35,355 nt of DNA from Pseudaestuariivita rosea (GTDB lineage: Bacteria; Pseudomonadota; Alphaproteobacteria; Rhodobacterales; Rhodobacteraceae): contig NZ_JACNMP010000030.1 in assembly GCF_017592335.1 (NCBI RefSeq), forward strand, positions 1 through 35,355, read 5' to 3'. Shown piece after piece: positions 8,354 to 15,465 of the stretch. Both the position numbers and the translations under genes were made by a program. Within the stretch, counting starts at the first letter, position 1. Every line of letters begins with the position of its first letter. The notes under the pieces were generated by a model. The model searched no databases and was not told where the DNA came from. It saw only the letters and a program-made list of their open reading frames with translations.

Positions 8354-9439
8354 TTAGCTTCCTTCCACAGTCAGGCCAACAAACCGCTTCAGCGGCATAT
8401 CTTCATCGATAAGATGTGCGCCAATGCGGACGATTTCGTTGCCGGGTGCGAGGCCTCGCACCTGAAACGTCGTGCCATTGGTGCTGGTGACATCGACAGG
8501 CTGATAGCGCGCGATCAGTCCCCCTTTTTGGTTTTCCTGCACAAGAACGACGACCTGCGCGCCATCAGGCCGGGTCGCGATGGCACTTGCGGGGATTACG
8601 ATCGTATCCTGTGCTGCTTCAACGCTGGCAGAGACGACGATTGTCCGTCCGGGGAGTAGGAATGGAGACTGCTCCGTTTCAGCGGCGAGAGAGACCGTGT
8701 AACTCTGCCCCACACGGCCGGTCTCAGCGCGAAACTCGCGGAACGTCAGATCAATTGGGCTGTCGCTATTGGCCAGTGCACCTTCGAACCGAATAGCCGA
8801 GAGGTCACCGATCTGCGACAGCACGCGCTCGGGCAGGTCAAATTCGACGCGCACTTCGGACATGTTGTGAATGCGCAGGATGGGCTGACCAGGTTGGATG
8901 GTTGAAAACGGGGTCGCGATCCGGTCGGCGATCAGGCCGTCGAAAGGTGCTGAGATTTGCGCATCGGCCAAGGCTTCGCGCGCCTCTCGCAAGGCAACGT
9001 CTGCGAGATCCCGCGATGTCTCGGCGTCCTGTGCGCGCACTTCAGAGCTCACATTGCGAGAGGCGAGTTCAGCTGCTCGCACCCTGTCACGCTCGGCTTG
9101 CGCCAAGGCGAGCTCGGCTCGCTCCACAGCCCGTTCGAAAGGTGCCAGATCAAGAGCCGCGATTGGCGTGCCAGCGGAAACGCGACTGCCTTCCTGGGCC
9201 TCGATCTCGGTCAGATAGCCGCCCACTTCGAATGAGATGTCTACGGTTTCCAATGCCGCGATCTGGCCAAAAAACTGACGCGTGCTTGTGCCACTGCCTT
9301 CGGGAACGACATAGGTCTGCACGAAGATCGCTTGCACATCGTCTGTCTCTGCAACCTCGACCAAATCTTGCGCAAATGCGAAACAGGGAAGACAGATCGC
9401 CGTGGCAAATAATTTTGTTTTCAACCATTCTTGTCCCAT
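8354..9439 (-). CDS. RND efflux periplasmic adaptor (membrane fusion protein)
   Basis: A 361-residue secreted protein. It has an N-terminal signal (KLFATAICLPCFAFAQ), a biotinyl-lipoyl-like half motif (DISFEVGGYLTEIEAQEGSRV), an alpha-helical hairpin rich in Ala/Glu/Arg (about residues 105-155), then the second lipoyl half (ISAPFDGLIADRIATPF) and beta-barrel domains. The cleavage site lacks a lipobox at the expected position, so it is probably not a lipoprotein. The ATG at 9439 follows AGGAG by 9 nt; a GTG one codon upstream (9442) is spaced 6 nt and is equally possible. It is the first gene of the leftward operon and faces the TetR gene across a 67-nt spacer with a palindrome. Confidence 0.9.
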   Translation of the reverse strand: MGQEWLKTKLFATAICLPCFAFAQDLVEVAETDDVQAIFVQTYVVPEGSGTSTRQFFGQIAALETVDISFEVGGYLTEIEAQEGSRVSAGTPIAALDLAPFERAVERAELALAQAERDRVRAAELASRNVSSEVRAQDAETSRDLADVALREAREALADAQISAPFDGLIADRIATPFSTIQPGQPILRIHNMSEVRVEFDLPERVLSQIGDLSAIRFEGALANSDSPIDLTFREFRAETGRVGQSYTVSLAAETEQSPFLLPGRTIVVSASVEAAQDTIVIPASAIATRPDGAQVVVLVQENQKGGLIARYQPVDVTSTNGTTFQVRGLAPGNEIVRIGAHLIDEDMPLKRFVGLTVEGS

Positions 9440-9461
9440 CACACAGCACTCCTATCTGATA

Positions 9462-9475
9462 ACCGACCGTTCGGT
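9462..9475. promoter_or_regulatory. Candidate TetR-type operator between the efflux operon and its regulator
   Basis: ACCGACCGTTCGGT has inverted arms ACCGA and TCGGT around a 4-nt centre, the geometry of AcrR/NemR-like TetR operators. It lies 22 nt upstream of the adaptor start and 31 nt upstream of the divergent tetR start, so one bound dimer could block both promoters. Its assignment to this regulator is inference from position and symmetry. Confidence 0.6.
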
Positions 9476-9506
9476 AGGCTAGTTAGGCGGGGGATAGAGG
9501 ACGTCA

Positions 9507-10130
9507 ATGGACACAGTCGAAAAAAATCAGTCGGGCGACCGGCAGGCAGAGATCATTCGGATCAGTACCGATCTATTTCTCAAGAACGGGTTTTCCGGCA
9601 CGTCGATGAGCAAGATCGCCAATGCCTGCGACATTACAAAGGCAAGCCTCTACCACCATTTTTCTGGCAAAGAGGACTTGTTCATTGCGTGCGTGACCGA
9701 TGGTTATAAGGAGGCGCTCGTCGCGCTGGAGGAAATTCTCGCCGACACCAGCCAGAGCCCGGAAACCCAGCTACGACTGGCGTTGGACACGCTCTACAGC
9801 ACGATTGTCGGATCGCCTGTTGGTCAGATGTCGCCGCTTATTGCAGAGGTTTCGCGTGCTTTCCCGTCAGTCGCGCGGTCCTTTCACTCGGACTACATCG
9901 AACCTCAAGAAGCGCTTATGTGGCAGTTGATCGACCGGGGGATTGATCAGGGTGCCTTTAAGGACGTCGATAAAAAGGTGCTCAGTCATCTTATCTTTGG
10001 ACCGATCGTGACGCTGTCCATGTCGCGCGAAATGTTCGCCAGTTTTGAAGATCTGGATGATCACTTCCCAATCTCCCATTTGCAAAACGGGCACGCAAAA
10101 ATCATTTTGGGACTGCTGGAGGCAGATTAG
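9507..10130 (+). CDS. TetR/AcrR-family transcriptional repressor
   Basis: The 207-residue product has an N-terminal helix-turn-helix at about residues 30-52 (FSGTSMSKIANACDITKASL then YHHF), the TetR signature, and a larger all-helical C-terminal ligand-binding region. It is divergently placed 67 nt from the RND adaptor gene with a palindromic operator candidate in between. That is the classic arrangement for local repression of an efflux pump relieved by a pump substrate. The C-terminal domain does not match any ligand class I can name. The gene is followed by a gene-poor stretch with no strong terminator. Confidence 0.9.
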   Translation: MDTVEKNQSGDRQAEIIRISTDLFLKNGFSGTSMSKIANACDITKASLYHHFSGKEDLFIACVTDGYKEALVALEEILADTSQSPETQLRLALDTLYSTIVGSPVGQMSPLIAEVSRAFPSVARSFHSDYIEPQEALMWQLIDRGIDQGAFKDVDKKVLSHLIFGPIVTLSMSREMFASFEDLDDHFPISHLQNGHAKIILGLLEAD

Positions 10131-10508
10131 GTGGGACAAAGGATCAGTCCGGATGACGAAACGGTCATCAGTCCAGATGCAGACTTCAAGGACAACGAAG
10201 CTGCTTTCGAACTAATAAACAGCCGCATTGAAACCCGCCGTGTCGGCTGAATTTCTGTGATCAAACTTGGCTCAAGACGTGTCGAACAACTCATGGCACA
10301 GATGGATACTAAATTGACTGTTGAAGAGACGCTAGATTTCTATTCTGTGAGCCAGACTTTTCGAATTTGATCCGTCTTTCATCGCCACGATCACCATCGG
10401 CTAAGCGAGATCTGCGTAGGGATGATGGTCATTTTCGCAGTATAGGGAAGGTCAGCTCGGCGGGACCAACCTGTCATTAGAAATCACCGCCCGAAGGTTC
10501 GCTCAACC
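10131..10508. other. Gene-poor stretch with two very short open frames
   Basis: No recognisable gene lies here. Two short open frames can be read rightward: 10131-10250 (GTG start directly after the tetR stop, 39 codons, acidic, ending NSRIETRRVG) and 10257-10370 (37 codons, ending DFYSVSQTFRI). Neither has a convincing ribosome binding site or a family I know. They may be remnants of a degraded gene. A small dyad (GATGAC/GTCATC, 10152-10169) lacks a T-tract. Confidence 0.4.
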
Positions 10509-10537
10509 TAATGGCCGCCCAATATGGGCGGCCATTA
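10509..10537. terminator. Strong palindromic hairpin just past the MFS stub
   Basis: A perfect 12-bp stem (TAATGGCCGCCC and its complement) surrounds a 5-nt loop AATAT. It lies 17 nt downstream of the stop codon of the truncated MFS gene on the minus strand. The stem is strong, but the leftward T-tract is poor (ATTAGG), and rightward a TTTT appears only after six bases. A transcription terminator for the former MFS gene is the likeliest role. Confidence 0.55.
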
Positions 10538-10554
10538 AGATGGTTTTCCCGTTT

Positions 10555-10776
10555 CTATTCTGCCGGTATAGGTTTCCATCTCGTACTGCGGATGCCGATG
10601 ACGATGAGCAGCGCGACGACAAGGCCTGCTATACCGATCAGTGCATTTGCTGACCCAAGAGCGGCGAGACCTTGCACGTCGATCACCTTGCCGCCGATCA
10701 ACGCACCGAGTCCGATTCCGACCTGAGCGATGGTCACGCTTAGTGCAGATGCAAACTCTTGCGCTTCAGGAGCTTC
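10555..10776 (-). pseudogene. C-terminal stub of an MFS transporter
   Basis: About 73 codons ending at the TAG at 10555 encode EAPEAQEFASALSVTIAQVG followed by GxGALIGGKVID and a final hydrophobic helix. This is the last two or three transmembrane segments of an AraJ/sugar-efflux-type DHA1 transporter, in which an APEA-QEFASAL-like motif opens TM11. The reading frame stays open rightward to 11169, but from about 10777 the residues are antisense to mbnP and not transporter-like. Only about a fifth of the gene remains; the rest was lost at the junction with the copper operon. Confidence 0.75.
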
Positions 10777-11646
10777 CTTCCTGACACGCAGCTGGTTGCC
10801 GCTACGCCCGCCTTTGCGGATCAACCCGTTACCTTGAATTTCGCGGCTGAACTTGGTGGCACACCCTTTAGCTGCACAGAAACGTATAATGGGCTGGGCA
10901 CCGCTGATAGCCCCATTCAGGTGCTGGACTATCGCATGTTCGTTTCGAATGTCGCATTGATCACCGAAGATGGCGCAACCGTTCCGCTGGAATTGGAACA
11001 GGATCGCCGGTGGCAGGTCGAAACGATCGCTTTGCTCGATTTCGAAGATGGCACTGGGTCTTGCACGAATGGCACCGCCGAGACGAATATGACCGTGCGC
11101 GGAACAGTGCCAGAGGGCAATTATACCGGCCTGCGCTTTAATATAGGTGTTCCCTTCGATTGGAACCATGGCGACCCAACCCTTGCACCATCACCGCTGA
11201 ACTTGACCGCGATGTTCTGGAACTGGCGAGGGGGCTACAAATTCATCAAGTTTGAAACGACGCCGGTTTCTGCGGACGGCATGAACATGGCACAAGACAT
11301 GCATACCGAAGGGGCGCATGGTCATAGTGCTGCGAGCGGATGGTTTTTGCATCTTGGCTCGACGATGTGCCAATCCAATTCCAGAACGGATCCCCCCGAA
11401 AGCCCCTGCGCCAATCTGAATGTCATGACGGTTGCGTTTGACGCATTCAACGCATTACGTCAGCAAATTGTCATCGATCCCGCGCCTGTTATTGCGGCAT
11501 CCGATCTAACGATGAATACACCCGAGACCAGCCCCGGATGCATGTCATTTCCGAATGATGCTGACTGTGCGACTGTACTGCCGAAACTCGGGCTGCCCTT
11601 CAATGATATCAGTGCCGAGGCACAACGCTTGGTCGCGGTGCGCTGA
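10759..11646 (+). CDS. mbnP: MbnP-family copper-binding protein (metallo-mystery pair four-Cys type), 5'-truncated
   Basis: From about residue 20 the protein matches the TIGR04052/MbnP family: LNFAAELGGTPFSC, then the LLDFEDGTGSC segment, AMFWNWRGGYKF, and further cysteines (MCQ, SPC, GCM, DCA). MbnP proteins are periplasmic copper binders in which a Trp is converted to kynurenine by the partner di-heme enzyme MbnH, encoded 2 nt downstream. The natural signal peptide is missing. Only its end (LVAATPAFA) remains, preceded by residues (RFRSFLPD) read antisense from an MFS stub. The only in-frame start is a TTG at 10759 without a good ribosome binding site. Export, and perhaps expression, may be impaired. 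The mature domain is intact and open. Confidence 0.8.
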   Translation: MRFRSFLPDTQLVAATPAFADQPVTLNFAAELGGTPFSCTETYNGLGTADSPIQVLDYRMFVSNVALITEDGATVPLELEQDRRWQVETIALLDFEDGTGSCTNGTAETNMTVRGTVPEGNYTGLRFNIGVPFDWNHGDPTLAPSPLNLTAMFWNWRGGYKFIKFETTPVSADGMNMAQDMHTEGAHGHSAASGWFLHLGSTMCQSNSRTDPPESPCANLNVMTVAFDAFNALRQQIVIDPAPVIAASDLTMNTPETSPGCMSFPNDADCATVLPKLGLPFNDISAEAQRLVAVR

Positions 11647-11648
11647 AC

Positions 11649-12878
11649 ATGCGACGCCTTATCGCCCTTGGTGCGGCCATTTTGGCCGTACCGCTTTTGT
11701 TTGTTGTTGTGCTGGACCGCCCCAAAACGGATACCGGATCAGAGCTGATACTGGATCACCTTGGCTATCGCTGGAACATGCCAGCCTGGATGGCGCCGCC
11801 ACCCGTTCCGGACGATAATCCGATGAGTGTCGCCAAGGTCGATCTGGGGCGACATTTGTTCTATGATGCGCGGCTATCGGCGGATCAGACGGTTTCCTGT
11901 GCATCCTGCCATGAACAGGAATTGGCCTTTACAGATGGCCGGGTCCTATCGCGCGGTGTCTTGAACACGCCCGCCCGCAAGAATGCCCCAAGCATTGCCA
12001 ATGCGGGTTATAACCCTGCTTTGACATGGGCCAATCCCCATACGGGAACACTTGAGTTTCAAGCGCTTTTTCCTTTGTTTGGGACAGAACCTGTCGAAAT
12101 GGGTATGTCCGGGCGCGAACAAGAACTGTTTGCGCGGCTGGCAAGTGATCCCTACTACACGGATGCGTTCAAAGCGGCCTTTCCGGAACGTGAGGGGCAG
12201 ATTGATCTGTTTTCGATCACACGCGCCCTTGGGGCTTTTCAGCGTAGCATTATTTCGGCAAACAGCCCTTATGATCAGTTCAAATACGGCGGCGATCCGG
12301 ACGCCTTATCCGAGGCCGCAAAACGGGGCGAACAGCTGTTTTTCGACCACCGGTTCGAATGCTATCATTGCTATATGGGGGTCATGTTCAACGACAACAT
12401 GCAAACGGCACGGTCACCCTTTGCCGAGACAGCTTACCACAACACCGGTCTTTATAATATCGGCGGCACGGGCGCGTATCCCCCACATCAGGGTGGGCTG
12501 GTTGAGTTCACTGGGCGCAGAGAGGATATAGGCAAACTCCGCACACCGTCATTGCGCAACATGGCGCTGACCGCGCCTTATATGCACGATGGGTCCATTG
12601 GAACACTGCGTGAGGTGATTGAGCATTATGCAGCTGGTGGCCGTACGATCATTGACGGTCCATATGCCGGTGTTGGTGCGGCGCATCCCAACAAAAGCGG
12701 GTTGTTGATCAGGTTTGAAGCCACAGACCGCGAAATCGATGATCTGATCGCCTTTCTGGAAAGCCTGACCGATGAAAGCCTGCTGACCAATCCAGACTAT
12801 GCCGATCCATGGCCCAACGGGCATTCCGCAACTGTAAACCGCGTGATGCCATCTGACACAAAAGGACTGATACAATGA
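11649..12878 (+). CDS. mbnH: MbnH/MauG-like di-heme cytochrome c peroxidase-family enzyme with an altered second heme motif
   Basis: A 409-residue protein with an N-terminal signal anchor (residues 1-24) and the layout of the MXAN_0977-type di-heme peroxidases (TIGR04039) paired with MbnP. The first heme motif is canonical, C84-A-S-C87-H88. The second, at residues 238-242, reads C-Y-H-C-Y, so the proximal histidine of CXXCH is a tyrosine. Other family landmarks are present, such as GKLRTPSLRNMALTAPYMHDG (about 295-315). Family enzymes oxidise a Trp of MbnP through a bis-Fe(IV) state. With no axial His the second heme would be miscoordinated, unless Tyr or the neighbouring Met243 takes over. 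It starts 2 nt after mbnP and overlaps the next gene by ATGA. Confidence 0.87.
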   Translation: MRRLIALGAAILAVPLLFVVVLDRPKTDTGSELILDHLGYRWNMPAWMAPPPVPDDNPMSVAKVDLGRHLFYDARLSADQTVSCASCHEQELAFTDGRVLSRGVLNTPARKNAPSIANAGYNPALTWANPHTGTLEFQALFPLFGTEPVEMGMSGREQELFARLASDPYYTDAFKAAFPEREGQIDLFSITRALGAFQRSIISANSPYDQFKYGGDPDALSEAAKRGEQLFFDHRFECYHCYMGVMFNDNMQTARSPFAETAYHNTGLYNIGGTGAYPPHQGGLVEFTGRREDIGKLRTPSLRNMALTAPYMHDGSIGTLREVIEHYAAGGRTIIDGPYAGVGAAHPNKSGLLIRFEATDREIDDLIAFLESLTDESLLTNPDYADPWPNGHSATVNRVMPSDTKGLIQ

Positions 12879-13705
12879 TACGGATCTTGACCTTCATCCT
12901 GTCCCTTGCCTTTGCGACACCAGTTTTCGCCCACGGTTATGGTGCCGACGACCTGATCGTGGCACATCCATATAGTTTCCCGACCTCTGCAACAGCACAA
13001 ACGGGGATTGGCTATCTGACCATCATGAACAACGGGTCCGAGCCGGACCGGCTGATTGAGGTCAGATCACCGTTCCCCCGCGCAACATTGCATGAAACCG
13101 TCATGGAAAACAACATCGCCAGAATGATCGGCAGCGATGGTTTCGATATCCCGCCCTTAAGCACAGTCAAACTGGAACCGGGCGGCAAGCACATCATGTT
13201 CATGGGGCTTAATGGGGACCCTTTTGAGGTTGGTGAGAAATTCACGGTAACGCTTGTTGTTGAACGCGCGGGCGAAGTTGAGGTCGAATTTTGGGTCGAG
13301 GAACGGAATGGAAGCGGGCAAGAGATTGATCATTCTCACCACGATCATTCCAGTGTTGATCCTGATATCTCCAACGACCGCAGCCTGATCCGGTCAACAC
13401 TACAAGATCAAATCGCAGCACATCTTGATCTGGCCGCAGTGGCTGTGATCGACGATGTTGCCGTTGCGGGCTGGACTGCCGGTCAAACCGGTGGTCGGGC
13501 ATTCCTGCGCAGGTCGGGGGATAACTGGCAGGTCACACTTCTGTCGGGGTCCACACTTGCAACATCCGCAGGAATACAGGCGGGGGGTCTGTCCCCTCGG
13601 GTCGCTTCGTCTTTATTGGCCCAACTGAACGAAGCCGAAGCATCGCTTGCGGTGGAAACTGTGGAAAAGCTGGATCACTTCAAAGGGACGGTGATTGTCC
13701 AATAG
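12875..13705 (+). CDS. Periplasmic copper chaperone PCu(A)C fused to a copper-uptake-associated domain
   Basis: A 276-residue secreted protein (signal peptide 1-19, ending VFA-H). The N-terminal domain carries the PCu(A)C copper site exactly: H73, ten residues to M84, twenty-one to H106, then M108. PCu(A)C delivers Cu(I) to cytochrome oxidase assembly. After a His-rich linker (IDHSHHDHSSVD, about 157-168) a second domain (about 175-276) resembles the separate 'copper uptake system-associated protein' found next to PCu(A)C in alphaproteobacteria. The ATG overlaps the mbnH stop (ATGA), so the three genes form one copper operon. It converges on cobF with an 8-nt gap. Confidence 0.87.
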   Translation: MIRILTFILSLAFATPVFAHGYGADDLIVAHPYSFPTSATAQTGIGYLTIMNNGSEPDRLIEVRSPFPRATLHETVMENNIARMIGSDGFDIPPLSTVKLEPGGKHIMFMGLNGDPFEVGEKFTVTLVVERAGEVEVEFWVEERNGSGQEIDHSHHDHSSVDPDISNDRSLIRSTLQDQIAAHLDLAAVAVIDDVAVAGWTAGQTGGRAFLRRSGDNWQVTLLSGSTLATSAGIQAGGLSPRVASSLLAQLNEAEASLAVETVEKLDHFKGTVIVQ

Positions 13706-13713
13706 AAAGACCT

Positions 13714-14472
13714 TTAGGGCTCGAGTTGGCCCATCATCGGTCTTAGTATGTACGTGTCCATGATCCAACCATGGTCCTCACGCGCAGCGTTGCGTATTTT
13801 AACAATATTCTGGCAGACATCATCCAAAGCGCCCGACATCAGAAGCTGTTGCGGCATTCCAAGGTATGCGCCCCACCAGATGTGCAGATCCTGCCCCAGA
13901 AACTGTTGAAAAGCGCAGGTTCCGTCCAGCATGACGGCAACGGTTGTGTCGTTTGCGGGAAAACCTTCGTCGCCTAGACGCCGCCCTGTCGTGACGATGA
14001 TTTCGCCCCCCAAGGTATTCAACGGGATAGCATGGGCCGCCGTCAGCGCTTGCAGGGACGTAATACCAGGGATAACCGTGATTGGCGGTATTGGCTTAAG
14101 CCGCGCAGCAATACGCAAGGTGCTGTCATAAAGCGATGGATCCCCCCAGACCAGCAGGGCGATCTTTTGGGCCGGGGGATGTTCCGCGATTTTCGCGGCC
14201 CAGATTTGGGCGATTTCGTCATGCCAGGCAGTGACGGCCTCAAGGTAAGGTTGGTCTTGGCCACGCCTGGGCATGTCAAAATAAGTGATCACATGGTCGG
14301 CGTCTGAACGAATGCCAGCGACAATTTGATGACGCAGATCAGCCAGATCAGATTTTCCGTCCCCCTTGCGGGGCACAAGGATCAGATCAGCTTCGGCAAT
14401 GGTTTTATGGGCCTGACGCGTCAGATGGTGAGGGTTTCCTGTGCCGATGCCTACAAGAAATAACTGGGTCAT
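13714..14472 (-). CDS. cobF: Precorrin-6A synthase (deacetylating), CobF
   Basis: A 252-residue tetrapyrrole methylase-fold protein. It has the SAM-binding loop GIGTGNPHHL near the N-terminus, the WGDPSLYDSTL motif mid-protein and the CobF-type ending HGWIMDTYILR. CobF methylates C1 of precorrin-5 and releases the acetyl group to give precorrin-6A, an aerobic-pathway step. It is separated from the other cob genes: it lies downstream of the CbiM-like gene, with an intrinsic terminator between, its ATG only 6 nt past the T-tract. I see no good ribosome binding site ahead of the ATG, so expression probably depends on read-through. Confidence 0.92.
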   Translation of the reverse strand: MTQLFLVGIGTGNPHHLTRQAHKTIAEADLILVPRKGDGKSDLADLRHQIVAGIRSDADHVITYFDMPRRGQDQPYLEAVTAWHDEIAQIWAAKIAEHPPAQKIALLVWGDPSLYDSTLRIAARLKPIPPITVIPGITSLQALTAAHAIPLNTLGGEIIVTTGRRLGDEGFPANDTTVAVMLDGTCAFQQFLGQDLHIWWGAYLGMPQQLLMSGALDDVCQNIVKIRNAAREDHGWIMDTYILRPMMGQLEP

Positions 14473-14478
14473 TTTGCC

Positions 14479-14505
14479 AAAAACGGGCGATACAAAGATC
14501 GCCCG
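14479..14505 (-). terminator. Intrinsic terminator between the CbiM-like gene and cobF
   Basis: On the minus strand an 8-bp perfect stem (CGGGCGAT/ATCGCCCG) with a 6-nt loop is followed at once by TTTTT. This is a textbook Rho-independent terminator 18 nt after the CbiM-like stop. The cobF start codon begins 6 nt after the T-tract, so the structure may limit cobF expression relative to the upstream gene. Confidence 0.8.
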
Positions 14506-14523
14506 CCTAGAGTTATTGCAATC

Positions 14524-15201
14524 TTAAGCAGGATGATGCAGCCGTTGTGTGAAAACACCACTTTTGCTGAAGCGCCGCAAACCTTTAGCACCTGCTAAAA
14601 CACCCAGATCAGCAATGGGTTCGATCAGAACGACCAGCATATAGGCCGCACCAAAGCTGGCGACCGCAGTCAGGTTTTCAGCGCCAACACCCTGGCCGTA
14701 GATCGCCCAGAATGCCACCCAAGCCACAACGCCACCCTGATAAACCACAGACATTTTCAGAACCTGTATATAGTTCAGATCGACATAAGCCGTATGCGCA
14801 GGCACGATGCGTTTGACCAAGGCATCGACGACAAACAGTGGAAACAGCAGGGTTGTGATATTCACGAAATACATTGGCAGGTCAGATGGCGCAAAGAAGG
14901 CGCCCTGAACAGCCAGACCGGCCGCCAGTCCAAAGGATGCTGGGCCAGCCCCAAGGATCAGGAACAGCGTTGTTCCCAGGATAAAATGCACCTCGGATAT
15001 ACCGACGGGGAAGTGCGGCAGGACCTCAAAAAAGATGAAAACCCCGATTGTCGCGATAATCGCGCGGATTGCGAATGACCCGATTGAGTGTGTTTTCAGA
15101 TCATCAGCGCTGAGTTTCAGCGAGTATCCGGCGGCAGCGGCCGCTGTGCCATAGGCAAATATCATCTTAGCGCCGTCAACGACGCCTGGTTCGATGTGCA
15201 T
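14524..15201 (-). CDS. CbiM-like cobalt transporter membrane (substrate-specific) component
   Basis: About 225 residues with six or so membrane segments and the CbiM landmark VHFILGTTLFLILGAGPASF. The chosen start gives MHIEPGVVDG. The N-terminal Met-His of CbiM/NikM helps coordinate Co2+/Ni2+, and the ATG has a good AAGGAG 9 nt upstream, whereas the open frame extends 31 codons into the riboswitch. CbiM normally works with CbiN, CbiQ and CbiO; none is encoded here. It may act alone or borrow an energising module. A cobalamin riboswitch directly upstream ties it to cobalt supply for the cob pathway. Confidence 0.83.
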   Translation of the reverse strand: MHIEPGVVDGAKMIFAYGTAAAAAGYSLKLSADDLKTHSIGSFAIRAIIATIGVFIFFEVLPHFPVGISEVHFILGTTLFLILGAGPASFGLAAGLAVQGAFFAPSDLPMYFVNITTLLFPLFVVDALVKRIVPAHTAYVDLNYIQVLKMSVVYQGGVVAWVAFWAIYGQGVGAENLTAVASFGAAYMLVVLIEPIADLGVLAGAKGLRRFSKSGVFTQRLHHPA

Positions 15202-15215
15202 GATATCGTCTCCTT

Positions 15216-15232
15216 GTCGCCCACCCGGCGAC
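15216..15232 (-). promoter_or_regulatory. Hairpin directly upstream of the CbiM-like ribosome binding site
   Basis: A 6-bp stem GTCGCC/GGCGAC with a 5-nt loop ends immediately before AAGGAG on the minus strand. A second GC-rich dyad (GCCGG/CCGGC, 15240-15253) lies between it and the riboswitch. Together they are plausible parts of the expression platform, switching access to the ribosome binding site. This is inferred from position only. Confidence 0.4.
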
Positions 15233-15266
15233 TGTTGGTGCCGGTGCCCCGGCGATTGCATTTTTG

Positions 15267-15420
15267 ATGGCAGGTCTCCTGACTTGCGGATCATCGCGGT
15301 GACCGAACCTTCCCAACCCCAAAGGCCAGTGGCTTTAATCGGTCCGCTTCCCGTTCACAGTTGCGGGGGCAGTCCGGGGTTTACACCCGGTTCCCTTTTA
15401 GGTGACAGAACGTCACCACC
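15267..15420 (-). promoter_or_regulatory. Cobalamin (adenosylcobalamin) riboswitch upstream of the CbiM-like gene
   Basis: Reading leftward, the conserved cobalamin aptamer elements appear in order: a GGTGAC/GTCACC arm (15401-15417), AAAAGGGAA, CCCGCAACTGTGA, GCCACTG, GGGAAGG, and the B12 box AGTCAGGAGACCTGCC (near 15269-15284). Spacing and order fit the class well. Binding of adenosylcobalamin would lower expression of the cobalt uptake gene and, by read-through, cobF. It lies in the gap after cobA, about 65 nt before the CbiM-like start. Confidence 0.95.
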
Positions 15421-15440
15421 ATCACATTAACTTTTTCAGG

Positions 15441-15465
15441 ATTTGACCTGTCGGGCAAGTCAAAT
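15441..15465. repeat. Inverted repeat at the end of cobA
   Basis: A 10-bp stem (ATTTGACCTG against CAAGTCAAAT, one G-U pair in the RNA) with a 5-nt loop spans the cobA stop codon (15460-15462). On the minus strand it is followed by CCTGAAAAAG rather than a T-tract, so it is not a standard intrinsic terminator. It could stabilise the cobA 3' end or separate the cob transcript from the riboswitch. Confidence 0.5.

Noticed and set aside
10777-11169. Rightward extension of the minus-strand MFS frame over the mbnP gene
   Set aside because: Beyond about 10777 the residues are antisense to a clear MbnP domain and show no transporter features; only the 73-codon stub is kept.
15441-15465. Hairpin at the cobA end as an intrinsic terminator
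   Set aside because: The stem is good, but no T-tract follows on the minus strand, so it is listed only as an inverted repeat.
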